DNA of 64,000 bases, from assembly GCA_030998225.1 (NCBI GenBank), contig JAPYXD010000701.1:14864501-14928500 (forward strand), in the 5' to 3' direction. Position 1 is the stretch's first letter. Each line of letters begins with the position of its first letter. Positions 1 to 18,091 of the stretch are shown here, one piece after another. Under the pieces are notes generated by a model. It did no database searches, had not been told where the DNA came from, and was given only the letters and a program-made list of their open reading frames with translations. The position numbers were made by a program, and so were the translations under genes. This DNA is from Diplolepis rosae. Taxonomy: Eukaryota; Arthropoda; Insecta; Hymenoptera; Diplolepididae.

Positions 1-425
1 CTTATGGGTTTTTGCGCAGGCAAGCAAGCAATCTGCTTGCTTTACGAGGTATGTCTGCACCTTAAGGGTCAGAATTCGTTTGAGCCGCCAAATTCAAAGC
101 TCTAGATCAGCATAGGTAAAGCAAAACTTTTATACTTCATGATTTTCTATGTTCCGGTGTTTAAAATGACACCATTTGCTGCCACTCAGTGAGAAACGAG
201 TTTGTGCATCTGGATAAACATGTGTTTAGGTTATACGACCCAGTAAGAAGGCTTGTGTTGAAAAGCATTGGTAAATTTATACGTTCAATGGTCAAGTGAT
301 TATTATTAAATTCTTTTTGATTCCTTTTTTGTCCTCAGGTTTTTAATTCCATTTATGGGAATAAGTTGACTTAGAGTGAATCCCTTTCTATGCCCGACGG
401 CGAAAACTTTTTGTAAATACATTTT
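1..425. other. No recognisable feature
   Basis: AT-rich non-coding sequence; no gene or repeat that I can name. Confidence 0.5.
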
Positions 426-1277
426 GTCAACTAAATACTGGGAATTGTCCAATTAAAAAACGTTTAAAAAAAAAAAAAGTTATTTTGATGTAAGCTGCTA
501 CCAATGCACTTTATTCTGACGTAGAATTTTGTCCCGATTTGTCGGTCAGTTCATTTACAAGGTTAAGTTATTCAGCCTCAAGTGTGCTCTGTAATTATTA
601 CAATGGATGAAAATCTCAACCAAAGAGTTTGCCTCAAATTTTGTGTTGCCAACCAAATATCTTGTGCTGAATTGTTGAAGATGTTGCGGAAGGCTTACGG
701 TGAGTCAGCTTTATCAAAAACACTAGCGTACGAGATATAAAGCATTCAAAGAAGGCCGAGAAGTGGTTGTTGACTTGTCTCACTCTGGTCGACCTTCAAC
801 GTCTTTAACTGACGAAAATACCAAAAAAGTGAAGGAAATGGTAATGAAAAATCATCATTCAAGCTTACGAAAGATGTCTCAAGATCTGGCAACGACTCAC
901 GAATCCGTTCTCATTATATTTTAGTTGATGTTTTAGGCATGAGACGCGTTGCACGATAATGCGCCATTACGTACATCGATCCTTGTACGCGAATTGTTGA
1001 CCAAAAACTCAACGAATGTTATCGATCAAACACCGTATTCACCAGATATGGCCCCGTGTGTCTTTTTTTCCTTCCCTAAACTCAAATTATCACTTCGTTG
1101 ATGTTGTTTTCAGTCCATTGAAGTCATAAAACAAAATTCGCAAGAGAAGCTGAAGGCCTTACGGTAAAGCACCTATAAGAAGTGTTAAAACGACTGAATT
1201 ATTCGTTGAAATACGTGTATTTCAGCAAATAGAGCCTATTTTGATGGCAACAAAATAGTTTCCCGTATTTATTTGAC
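426..1277 (+). mobile_element. Internally deleted mariner copy
   Basis: Translation from 603 gives MDENLNQRVCLKFCVANQIS, a mariner transposase N-terminus, followed by the helix-turn-helix region, stops, and the late block (APLRTSILVRELL, TPYSPDMAP, FPKLKL). The first catalytic region is missing. Imperfect terminal repeats GTCAACTAAATACTGGGAA (left) and the complement of TTCCCGTATTTATTTGAC (right) bound it. It is the same family as the copy at 44983-45895. Confidence 0.78.
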
Positions 1278-2690
1278 AGAATGTACTTTTGGATTCCGCA
1301 AAGCAAAGTTGGGATCCAAATTTTTCAGTTTTATGTTCAATCTTATCAAATTTCTATATTTTTGGGCGTTTCCAAGGCAAACAATAAAAAGTCTCTTTTA
1401 TGTTTTTTCAAGTCCGGTAAGAAGAGAAGAATTAAGAAAAATTCAGAATCTGAATTCTCATTAATACGCGAATTTTCCTCCATCTAAAGTTCCACGAACG
1501 AGTAGAAAAAAAAGCAAAATCTATTCCTTTTAATCGACATAGAAAAATGTAATGGAAGCGTATTGAGAGGAATTAAAAAGTAGAAAAATACAAAGCAGAG
1601 ACTGGAAGGGAATAGAGTAATGTCAATTTGAAGACGCAACTGAAAATTGAATTAAGTGAATTTTTTAAAATCAATAAATATTGTATTAAATTTATAAATT
1701 AGAGGTAAAAAAAAGAATTTGGGTAAATTATATTAAAACTTTTGTATTGATTTATTGAAAATAGAGATATTTTGACCGATTTCATATGAAATCTGTCTTG
1801 GAACACATCTAAATGATATCATAAATAACGAAAAAAATGTTGATCATGTTGTAAAATTATACTTTTATTATTAATAACTTTTGCGAAAAGAATTTTTTTT
1901 GTGTCCAAAACTTGGGAAAATGTATTTATACATAAAAGCTATAAAAAACATATATACAACACATATTTTGTGGACAGATTAGAAGGAATTAAATTAATGG
2001 AAAATACAGCATGTATGGAATTAAAAAAATTACCCTGACAAAAGTATTCAAATTTTCAAACTTATATTGCACAAGACGAAATAGAAATCATGTACATGCA
2101 CATATTTTGTGAGCAGATCAGAAAGAATTAAATTAATCGAAAATCAGCATGTATGAATGGAATTAAAAATAACCATGAGAGGTGTGTCTATGCTCGGATT
2201 AAGAGGAATAAAAAAAATTGAAAAAATGTTCGCCCGCATAGAATACAACACAACTGGCAATCGTTAAGGAAATTTAAAAGAATTGGTTTCGGAGATAAAC
2301 CTATTCTTTCGTTGGGCACTTCTTCCGATGGAAAATTAGCACATTCAAAAAAATTAAATAATTCTTATTCTTTCATTTAAGTCTGGAAATACTAATTTTT
2401 CTGAATTCTTCTCTTCTTGCCGGGAGGTTATGCTTTATCTCTTGGAAATTCGTTAAATAGGATTGAATATTAACCTTTCCAATTTCTGCTCACTGATTAA
2501 GAAGTGGTGTATAGAAAAGGATTTCAAAGGTACTGGACATTTTAAATAGTTTTTAATCCAAACCTTACCAGGAGGTTTCTAGAGTATTCCCACTACCACT
2601 AAACGTTGATTTTCCGAAAGAAAATGTAGTTGCACTGGAAATTACGCTATTTGCCACAGTGCTTTGCTTCGTCTTTCTGGCTGTATCCGA
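1278..2690. repeat. AT-rich sequence with a ~137-bp tandem duplication
   Basis: Two diverged copies of a unit starting near ACACATATTTTGTG (about 1958 and 2096) and containing GAATTAAATTAAT and CAGCATGTAT follow each other. The rest is AT-rich with nothing recognised. Confidence 0.5.
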
Positions 2691-2799
2691 CTTCTATACG
2701 TATTTTATTCTGTTCGGTTCGGTCCCTGAGTCAATAGTACTTTTACCGAGAATCTGCTGGTTTGGATTCCACCTTAAACCGTAGACCATGTCAAGAAAA

Positions 2800-3175
2800 T
2801 CTATAACAAGAAGACTAGAAACAGGAGAAGAAACTCTAGATACTCGGCCATATAGTCTGTTGAAGCCAAAAACGTCGGCAAAGAGGCGTGACCAAACAGC
2901 TGCACTGCGCAATAGTTCACTGTGCATTTATGCACACATTTATGGTTTTCTCGTCGTACGAGTACAAATTCAATTGCGATAGAGTCTGACGACTGACGTG
3001 CGTGCTATAACAATTATCTCATTCGTCCAACTTGCGCAGAACGATCAAAAACGTACTCTGGCGCACTGTATAAAGCTTAGTAATGCCCATCCGTGCCGAC
3101 ACATTTTGATCTACCCTTCCCATTCGAGTTTCTTCTCATGTTTCTAGTCTTCTTGGCCTAGAAGCTGCGTGTCGA
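2800..3175. repeat. Inverted-repeat element
   Basis: AAGAAGACTAGAAACAGGAG near 2807 is matched by the complement of a segment near 3130-3165. The interior is more GC-rich than the flanks. Short ORFs across it on both strands have no recognisable domain. Confidence 0.45.
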
Positions 3176-3199
3176 AGTGCACAACATTCGACTCCTCGG

Positions 3200-4070
3200 A
3201 AAAAATCGATTCTTGAATTAAATCTTAATAGAATAGAAGAAAATAAAATAGGACCGATTCACAAAAAAATTGAAACAAGAGAATCGATTCTGCAGAAATT
3301 GATCTTAAAAAATCTAAATTTTTAAAATTATTGTATTCCTCTTGTCATTATTTGTATAATAATTAATTACTTGTTTTGTAATTCTTGGTTTGATCGTCTT
3401 TCCCAAATGAAAGCACAAGAATTTATTCGCAAAAATATGTTGTATTCTTTAATATCAGGAGTTTTTTTTGGCCACACAACAGGCAATAATACTGATATCT
3501 CCCACATTTACACCTGAAAAATTTAAATTTCAAATTTTTAGATTAATTACTTGTAGTTGTCATCCTGATTTTGACAAAGAGCGTAAAAACAGTAATTGCT
3601 GCAAGCGATATATCGAATCTATGCAGAACTTAATTGGTCAGTTCCTTTGATGACATTGAATCTCCATGGGAAAGAACCAATTAAGTTCTGCATTGGTTCG
3701 ATACATAGAGGAAAAAGAGAGAATCGGTTCTTCGATTCGGTAGGGTGTACTTTTTGGACCGATATCGATTCTCCAAAGCATTAATTCTCCCAGGCGCAGT
3801 GAACTTCACGCTGGAAATCCTAAGAATCTTTAGGCGTCTTCTAAATTATTTTGCGCGCCTGAAAATTCTTAGTATTTCCGGCGTGAAGTTCACTGCGCCT
3901 GGGAGAATTAATGCTTCGGAGAATCGATATACGGTCCAGAGTGCACCCTACCTTCGATTCAGAGGGTAAAAAATCGATATTGAAGAAAGTGGAAGAACAA
4001 AAAATCGATTCAAAAATTGAATCTTTTTACCAAAAGAATCGATTTTTTAAAGAATTGAATTGGAATCGAA
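3200..4070. repeat. Palindrome-rich repeat cluster with AATCGATT motifs
   Basis: AATCGATT or AATCGAT(A/T) recurs many times. Two clear hairpins are embedded: 3608-3706 (arms with GCAGAACTTAATTGGT) and 3737-3953 (arms over 90 bp with CTCCCAGGCGCAGTGAA). This looks like nested MITE insertion. The small ORFs here are by-products. Confidence 0.65.
3737..3953. repeat. Long hairpin MITE
   Basis: Near-perfect inverted arms run from TAGGGTGTAC (left) to GTGCACCCTA (right) around a short loop near 3840-3860. Confidence 0.75.
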
Positions 4071-4188
4071 CATTTCCAACGTGAGAGGTCACTGTAAACG
4101 GTCAAAAATTCCGTTTTGCGTTAACTCTAGATGGTCGAGTTGGTCAAATTTCAAAAATAGATTTTATTATATTTAATTACATGGGGCC

Positions 4189-4207
4189 GGGGGGGGGGGG
4201 GGGGGGG
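4189..4207. repeat. Poly-G tract
   Basis: An uninterrupted run of 19 G after ATGGGGCC. The length is likely polymorphic or prone to sequencing error. Confidence 0.9.
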
Positions 4208-4259
4208 TACAAAAGGGTATTTTTCATAATTTACAGAAAATAGTTATAAAACAATTATG

Positions 4260-6040
4260 AGGATTAATTGCATAGATGAACCCGAGAAGATTCGCTACAT
4301 TCAAGTTGCAAATATTTGGATTATTTAGAATAATTAAAAGTATTGTACGTTTGATTAAATTTGACTTAATCATTTTATGGACCCTAAAGCCAATTTTCCA
4401 TCAACATACCATTCTATTATTTAGAATATTTGCAAATATTCAAAATGTTTGGAATATTTGTAAAGATGAATTAGTAACTTCATTTCGCGTTATATTCACG
4501 CTAACTCCAGTTATAACACTGTATTCATTTTGTGATGATAACTTTTTGCATAATTTAAACGCTGTGAGTTGCGTATTTTAAAATTGCAGCTATAAAGTAT
4601 TTTCGTTCAATTGTGTTGTGGGCATTTGAATCTGTAAGCTTTTTCAATCGGCAATTTGATCCCAGACCGATTAAATCATTACTTTGTTGAATTGCTTTTA
4701 CGCTTCTTCCATTCGAAAAAATTTGTTTTACTGATGTTAATCGTAATTTCACAATTGCGATGAATAATTCACGAAACGTATCTTAACGATTCAAATTTTA
4801 TGGACTGTGTCATTTAATCGTAAAACTACGATTCAACGTCATTGAAACAAATTTATACGATTGAAAAGTCCTAAAAGCAATTCAACAATGTTTCGATGCA
4901 TTATTTATCACAAACAAATTGACAAAAAAATTAAAGTTTTTTCAAAACGCATTGTAATTTATGTAAAAAAGGACTAAATAAGAAAAAACGAGATGAGATT
5001 CCAAAGAGCACGTGATAATGAACAAAAAATGAATTTTTTGCCCCGCACGGGGCAATAAAAACTACTTTATGGCCCACTAGTAGAAAAAACATTTTTTCTG
5101 ATCCAGGAGGTTTCAAAACCTAAAGATTTGATGAAAATTCCAAAAAAACTTTTTTCGCATAAAACCAATACATTCTCATATGATACGAATGTAAAAATCA
5201 AAACATACAAATTAGTCAGGGAGAAGTCTTTGGAAGTCAGAGAAACGGAAAATTTTATTATAACTCTGTATTAGTAACCTTGAAAAAAAATGATGGGTCT
5301 TTCGTGATCGTTATTCTGGTAATTTAAAACGTCTACTGGAATTTCAACTTGGACTTTTATTATAGGTACAAATTACTTATTAAGTGATAATCATAAAAGT
5401 AAAGCTTACAATCAGACGTAGACACCTGAGAAAAACTATCATGTTTCTTTTACCAGATTTTCTCACTCGTATGTACACGTAACAAGCAAATATTGATCGA
5501 CTTCACGTTGCGCAAACTCCTGTTCACTATTACCTCGTGTCTAAATGTCAGTATGCTCAGGTTTTCATCCTAGAATCATGGAAAACTGCCTCCGCGATTT
5601 TCAAAATCGATTTTCGCGGTGAATAATCGTCTCAGGAATTAAACAGCAGATAAAAAGTTGAACCGTGTTAAAGTGGATTTAATCAATCAATATTCAAGAA
5701 ACTTTTCAGTTATTCCCTTGTAAATAACATAATATTAATTTAAGATGATCGATGTCTTGCAATAAGCTTTATTCAATATTGCATGATTCAAAATCTGAAA
5801 CATAAATGATTTTATAAATGATATTATAGTAATTTTAATAAACTGCAAAATCGCTGCAATAATAGATTTTGGTACCATCGACAATTTTGGCACTTTTACA
5901 TAATTGTGTAAAATGATTGAGAATTAAAGTAAAATTGCACAAATTTCGTTGATACTGAAGTCAAGGTCGTAATGAAAAGTGGTTAGTTAGTGTTATCGAC
6001 CTTCTAGGTTTTGAAATATATTAAAATTTTAATTTTCCTT
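4260..6040. other. Upstream region of choline kinase, no gene seen
   Basis: AT-rich. The ORFs in it have low-complexity composition and no domain. A 5' UTR exon and promoter for choline kinase must lie here or further upstream, but I cannot place them. A segment at about 5090-5200 is repeated at 56450-56555. Confidence 0.4.
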
Positions 6041-6051
6041 TGTTATTTCAG

Positions 6052-11904
<5,853 letters not shown>

Positions 11905-12985
11905 GTCTCGTAGTATTTGTTTTGATTGTAATTCTCAACTCCTTGAAGAGGAGGCAAGACACTGGTTATTTCTAAAACCTGGAATGGTCAACAAGATTAC
12001 TGAAATTAATGACCTAGAAACTGTAATCTTGAAAATGAAACGTTGTGATATGACACTGTTATACATGAGACTTAAAGAGATACATATTCTGTATCAGCAG
12101 CGGTATAGAAAAGGGAGATGATTTTAGAAGGAGAATGTGATATACAGTAGTTAAAAGCTTGCACAGGTCTTGGTTTTGTACTGGACCTAGTAAGACTAAA
12201 AGTTGTACAGTAAGAAGAGAAATAAAGTACAAGTCCTTTGAAAGTGACTTATCTGAGTAGCGTGATCGAGGCATTATATTAATGCAAATTACTCTCTGAC
12301 GGAGTGACAATTAAGTTTGAAATTATTATGGTAGAAGGCGTTAAATGAAGTTGATTGATTTAAAGTATTATATTATTTTAATATTCTTATTAAATGGCGA
12401 AATGACTTAATTTGCCATTGTTGATGAAGTACAATGTGCTGCAAATCTATGTCTTTCGATTTCAATACTTAGTCTGCCAAGTGAAAATTGCTTTTAGCGG
12501 CTTGGTATGGATTCTGTGATTAGAGATTAAGTTCAAAACATTATCTTAGGACTTCTCAGGATCTCTTAAGCGAAGAAATCGAATTTTCTACTCCGATGCG
12601 GACTTTTTATTAATTGTCACTGTGAACTTGACATTGTAATATAGTGCTGTATTATAGATTGTATTACTTTACGATTGCTAGATTTATTTGTGATCTCGTC
12701 CCGTGAAATGTAATTGCTGCGGATACTTTTGTACGTGTTACGGTTGAAACGGTGCGTACTGCGTCTTATATTTATAATATGAAAGCATCAAAGAAATATT
12801 TAAGAAATACGTTTATTTTTCTCATTGTCTATTTGACGTAATTAAAAGATAGGACCAATGTGACTGTTAATTTTATACCCTTCTGACACTCAACGTACAT
12901 AGATAGTAACGAATAGAATTTTAGCTTCAGGGTAGGCTGACTAACTCAATCTTGTACATTGAAATAAACTGTTTTTATACAGTAT
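11905..12985 (+). other. CHK: Probable choline kinase 3' UTR
   Basis: About 1.1 kb without convincing coding sequence follows the stop. An AATAAA at 12963-12968 followed by a T-rich stretch is the best polyadenylation site. A second AATAAA near 13308 is an alternative. The UTR extent is inferred, not seen. Confidence 0.5.
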
Positions 12986-12999
12986 TACATTTTATTCTG

Positions 13000-14310
13000 C
13001 AACTTCCAGTTTTCCGCCTAAGAATTGAAATCTCTAAATCCTCGCTGCTTATAATGTTCTAATTATTCTCATTTTGCTTGGATGAAATAATTCTTCGATT
13101 AGATAACATTGTAACAGATCTAACTTCTCGCAAGTGTATAAAATCAAACTAGATTTTTAAACCATTGTATGTATCATTTACTCCACCGAATTAGGTATAA
13201 TTTTGTAACTTATTTTATTACATTAAAAGTATTCACGTTGGCTATAATGGAAGAATTTTCATTTTTTATCCTTTCAAATTTTTTAAATCATTTTTATACC
13301 TGAATAAAATAAAGCATATTTCGTAAAACGGTATTATTATTTATTCTCATAACATTAATTTCATTTGAATTACTCTACTATTCAAATATTCACAACAAAC
13401 GCACTGCATTAATTATCTTAAGTAATAACATCGTTTTTACAATAAGTTTGATGAACGTCATTAATATATGTGTGTTTGGCTAGAATCTTTAAATTGTGCG
13501 TACATCGTTATATTTTATCTATGTTTTTATTAACTCCACTTTGGAGTGCAGAGGATAAAGCAATTAAAAAGAAATACGTCTTTATCTTTATTATCTTCTT
13601 TTGTTGTAAACATCACGTTTCCACGATTCTTAGTATCACATTCATTGATGTAATTAATAAAATTGCTCTTGATCAGGTATTTTATTACAGCCATTTATTG
13701 ATTCTCCATACATATCTCTAACTTAAATTTTTACAGATCTACGCTTCATAATTCGTGGAAACGAAGACGGGCTGAGCATTAGAGCGGAGCGACAAAAAAA
13801 TATTTTCTATCAAGAAATTCCAATACTGCGGGAATTTTATCTTTGAACGACCCACAACTCCAACTAACTTGAATAACTTCAAGCTTCCTTCTTATATGCT
13901 GACATTTTAGATGTTACCAAGTGTAAAGGCAAGCGATATAGTTAGATCATTTTAAAATTTCCATTAAAGATCTAGTTTTCAGATTGATTACTCAAACATA
14001 CTCCAAAACTGTATGAAAGATAATTAATTATCATGATAAGATTAAGAACCGTTTGAAGAAAGGTATATAACTTAAAGATAATGGAAATCGTAAGAAAAAG
14101 AATGAAACAATTCAAAGATAATGGAAGACAATGCTTGTCAGATCTTGTTCTTTGGAAAATTCCATAGGTCCATTGGTTGGGTGGACAAAGTTATTACAAT
14201 AATAAGGTAAAAGTTCGAATTTTTCCGAAGATTTTAGAACTTTAAACGCTACAAATAATGGCAATGAAGATGAAAAGCCGGGTCCATGTATTTCTTTCAA
14301 GTCTGAACCT
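13000..14310. other. Intergenic, nothing recognised
   Basis: AT-rich sequence downstream of choline kinase. The 83-codon + frame at 13470 has no domain features. Confidence 0.5.
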
Positions 14311-14311
14311 A

Positions 14312-15393
14312 CCCTGCTGGAAGTAAAAAGATAGAAATCTCATCCTTTTGAATCATTTTGAATCTTTATTATAGAAAAAGATAGAGATTATTTAATCAGT
14401 TCTCTCTCTTTTTCATTCTAAATTCACGTCTTTATTTTCTAATAACTACTTTTCTATCCATTCCAATCCTTTATCTATCATCCTTGATCTTTTTCTATCT
14501 CTTTGTCAATCTAACTTCACGTCTATCTTTTTCAATCTTTCATTCTCTATCTCATCCTATGTTTTATCTATCCACGTGAATCTTTTTCTATGTCTTTGTC
14601 AATATAAATTTACGTCTATCTTTTTTAATCTCCCCTTTTCTATCTCATTCTATCCTTTATCTTTTCACGTGAATCTTTTTCTATCTTCTTGCCAATCTAG
14701 GTCTAAGCTATCTTTTCCAATCTTTCATTCTCTATCTCATCTTATGCTTTATCTATCCATGTGAATCTTTTTCTATGTCTTTGCCAATCTAACTTCACCT
14801 CTATCTTTTTCAATCTTTCATTCTCTATCTCATCTTATGCTTTATCTATCCACGTGAATTTTGTTCTATCTCTTTGTTAATCTTAATTTACGCCTATCTT
14901 CTTCAATTTCCACTTTTCTATCTCATTTTATCCTTCATATATCAACTTCAATCTTTTTCTATCTTCTTGCCAATCTAGTCGATGCCTATCTCTTCCTATT
15001 ACAAATTTTAAACTCTCTTTCTTTCTATCTCTCATTATCTCTCTTTACAACATAATACTTTTTAGAATTGCACTCTTCATTTCGTAGTAAGAATAGATAC
15101 TGAGGGATATAAAGAGAGATTAAAATTTGCACAATGGGGAGATTAATGAGGGATAGAAAAAGATACAAGTGTTCGACCACGAAAGATAGAGAAAAAGATA
15201 GATACTTCTTTAGTCGGCGGATAGACTAAGGGATAGGAAAAGATAGATATTCCCGGTCACACTGGATAAGTGCGGAGATAGAATAAGATAGAGTTTTGGT
15301 GATGCAAAGTGATAGGTTGGGAGAGATAGAAATATTCTATCTTTTTCAATCCCCCAGTTCCTATCTTTTTAAATATTTTTACTTCCAGCAGGG
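14312..15393. mobile_element. Non-autonomous TIR element with internal minisatellite
   Basis: It starts CCCTGCTGGAAGTAAAAA and ends with the complementary TTTTTACTTCCAGCAGGG, with a TA on each side (14310-14311, 15394-15395). The interior from about 14480 to 14990 is about five diverged copies of a ~93-bp pyrimidine-rich unit with GTGAATCTTTTTCTAT and TTTCTATCTCAT. The right part carries the complementary GATAGA strand. There is no transposase. It looks like a Tc1/mariner-type MITE that has amplified an internal repeat. Confidence 0.8.
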
Positions 15394-15399
15394 TAGTAC

Positions 15400-16545
15400 T
15401 TCGAAATAAACGATTCCTCTTTCTATGACTGCACTTGTTGAGAGATACGGTTACTCAAGAAGTTTTTTAGTTTTTTGCGTTTCGACAAGACTGAGGTATC
15501 TTTTCTTAAAATAATAACAGGTATGCAGCTCATGCAAGGAATTCGTCTGAGACAGCAACACAGACTTGAGCAAAGACCAACCATTTCTCTTGGATGCTTT
15601 CACTATAATAAAAAGAGAACACTGCTCACCCGGTTTAGAAAATAAGGATTCGAAATATGAATAGTTGAGATCGTCTTAAAATTAAATTTATTTTGTTAAT
15701 ATCTTTATTTTATTCTCTATATTCCATACTGTAATAAAATTCTTCTAAATATTTATGGCACACCAATCGTATTCCATTTTGAATGGGTCGCTTCGATCAA
15801 AGATTTCAAATACTGATATCCTAAACTGAAAAGGATAATTGAGCATGTAATATCTTAAAATGTATTACATTATTTTCTACTAATAATTGGGAAATTCCCA
15901 CCATTAGAATTTCTTGTTAGCGTAAAATTTAATTTTCGCTGCTCCCTACAATATTGGTTTCCAAAAAATTAGTTTCGTTCTAAACTGATCAAATAATTTA
16001 CTGAAATTAATCTTTTCAATTTTTTATTTTATTGTTCCCATTCTATTGAAAAAGTGGCAATTTATTATTTAATTCATTCAGAGAATATATTAATTGCTTG
16101 TAAGTTAGAATAGGAATGGAAGGTTCACGTAAGTTACTTTCTTTGACGTACGCAGATGTGCTATGTCTAGTTTATTTAATAATATCAAATTCATTTAATC
16201 AATTCACACTATTTCAACAATTCTGAATTCTTTTTAGATTTTGAATTTCTAATAACTGTGTAAATTCATTAAATGACTGATTAAAAGATAGAACAGATTT
16301 TTTCAAGTGGAATATCTTTTAGTCCCTCACTGCAAATAAAATATGAAACGAAAAAAACATTATAATATAATAAAGTCTTACACTGGGGGAAATCAGGATC
16401 AATCGAACGTAGAATTACAAGCCTGATAATTTATCTTCTTAATTAAATTTATATTCAATGTTACGTTTTTTATTTGGAATTAGGAAATAAGAAGAAATAT
16501 TTGCTCAACAATTACGATATGAAGAAAATAATATAGATACGCCAT
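15400..16545. other. Intergenic, nothing recognised
   Basis: AT-rich; no coding, repeat or RNA signal that I can support. Confidence 0.5.
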
Positions 16546-16551
16546 TAAATT

Positions 16552-16835
16552 TTCAAGAATTCGAAACCGCTTGAATCCTCAAAACACAAAAAACACGACC
16601 AAATTTGGACCAAACTTACCACATTCTAACAAACAACCATGAGAAAACAAACAAAAATGGAGGAAATAAAAAAGAAGGCAACCTTCTAAAACCCCTTCCT
16701 TCTTTTTCTTTCTTTCGTCCTCTTTTGTCTTTATTACCCACCACCATTTACATAAATGAAAAAACAAAAAAACAAAACTTCTCGCCGACGTTTCGGTGCT
16801 CTTCCAGCACCCTCTTCAAGGCTGAAATTCTAAAA
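16552..16835 (-). mobile_element. Penelope-like element terminal repeat (minus orientation)
   Basis: It shares with 19285-19580 and 54455-54920 the blocks TCAAGAATTCGAAAC, CCTTCCTTCTTTTTCTTTC, TTTGTCTTTATTACCCA and CGCCGACGTTTCGGTGCTC. Read on the - strand it ends in the hammerhead-like hairpin at 16781-16830. No RT or endonuclease remains in this copy. Confidence 0.7.
16781..16830 (-). ncRNA. Hammerhead-like motif, Penelope end
   Basis: On the - strand: CCTTGAAGAG, then hairpin GGTGCT-GGAAG-AGCACC, then GAAACGTCGGC. GCC/GGC can form stem I. The core CTTGAAGA departs from CTGANGA by one base. Confidence 0.55.
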
Positions 16836-16913
16836 ACAAGAAAAAATTATATCTCCCATCACCCTCCATGGGGACGTACATGGGGGACGTAGAACTTTCT
16901 CCATGGACGCCAA

Positions 16914-17630
16914 CAGGAACCTATTGGCAGACTGCAGAAAGGCAGAGGGGATAAACAAAACGATCGAGGCGTTCATGGTGGTGAAAATGCTAAAAGGCGT
17001 CGTAGAAGCGTAGCATAGTCTGCATAGTAGACTGTTGTAAATATTGAATATTATTGTTTATTTCTACAATGGTTAGTAGTTGTTGTGTATTTAATTGTAA
17101 AAATACACACGAAAATAGTACGTGTGAATTTTACAAATTCCCTAGACATGCTTACAAAAAAAATCAAAAGGAAAAGTGGATTGCTGCTGTACAGCGAGTT
17201 CAGTAAGATACCATAACCAAACTTTTAGTCAGCGGCAATGCCTTCAATACAATACTTGTGTATTTACATTTAGACGTTTTTTTCTAGCCCGAATGGATCT
17301 AAATGGATTTTAAAACCACATCATGTTATATGCAGTGAGCATTTTGTCGGGTATAAAAAATCAGATTGTTATTTACATTTTAATAACCTAAAATGACGCA
17401 GTGATAATTAATAGTTACACTAGAAAATTTTACTTACTTTCAGTTTTCTATTCCCCACGTATTTAAAAACATTATTATTCTCTTTTTCAAACTTATTACT
17501 TTTATTTATACGAGCTTTTATTAAAAATCTCATAAAAGCTGAACCTTTATCAATGTTATTCTTCCGACGCTTTCGAACGCTTTCACCGAGAGCGGCGCTA
17601 CCTGTCTTTCTGCAGTCGGCCAATAGGAAA
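16914..17630 (+). mobile_element. THAP-domain cassette with imperfect terminal inverted repeats
   Basis: The left end GGAACCTATTGGCAGACTGC is answered by the complement of the right-end segment containing TCTGCAGTCGGCCAATAGG. Between them lies a two-exon THAP ORF (17069-17396). THAP domains occur in P-type and Kolobok-type transposases, so this may be a deleted DNA transposon. No catalytic domain was found. Confidence 0.5.
17069..17396 (+). CDS. THAP zinc-finger domain, two exons
   Basis: Exon 17069-17202 begins ATG and encodes MVSSCCVFNCKNTHEN, then CEFYKFPRHAYKK and KWIAAVQRV. Donor CA|GTAAGA and acceptor TTTCTAG lead to exon 17288-17396, which encodes PNGSKWILKPHHVICSEHFVG and stops at TGA. 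This is the C2CH pattern of a THAP DNA-binding domain: Cys-x4-Cys early, then C-x2-H in ICSEHF. The protein stops right after the domain, at about 80 residues, with no transposase body. It may be a domesticated or decayed transposon gene, or a 5' fragment of a longer transcript. Expression is unknown. Confidence 0.65.
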
Positions 17631-17817
17631 CCTAGCGTAAAGTAGCATTATAACTCATGAATGAGGCAAAATAAATAATTAACATGTTTTTATCCTTATT
17701 CTACGTTAAAAACGACGTTAACTGGTAATTAAAATATGCAATAATTTTATTTATTAACGCTAAAAATTAAAAAAACATAATACCTGTCATTAAAGGCAGT
17801 GCAGGGTAGGTATTCAT

Positions 17818-18065
17818 TGGACCATAGTTTTAGTTGCCCAAAGTTTCAATTGCTCATAAAATCACCAGAAGTCACCATATTTGAAAAGCAGGAATCCTGC
17901 ATTTCCCTTAAGCTCTCTCTACCGCCCATTTTGGATATATACTCGCAATTTTTGCCAACACATTCCTTTCATAATCTTCGTCTAACATTGCTTTTCAAAT
18001 ATGGTGACTTCTGGTGATTTTATGGACAATTGAAACTTTGGGCAACTAAAACTATGGTACATTGA
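17818..18065. repeat. Palindromic insertion unit 1
   Basis: Arms of about 90 bp, with CCATAGTTTTAGTTGCCCAA on the left and TTGGGCAACTAAAACTATGG on the right. Confidence 0.8.
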
Positions 18066-18091
18066 ATTGAGATAACCAAGTTGACGTCACA

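Noticed and set aside
4276..4581. 101-codon + strand ORF
   Set aside because: AT-rich hydrophobic low-complexity translation without domain or conserved motif.
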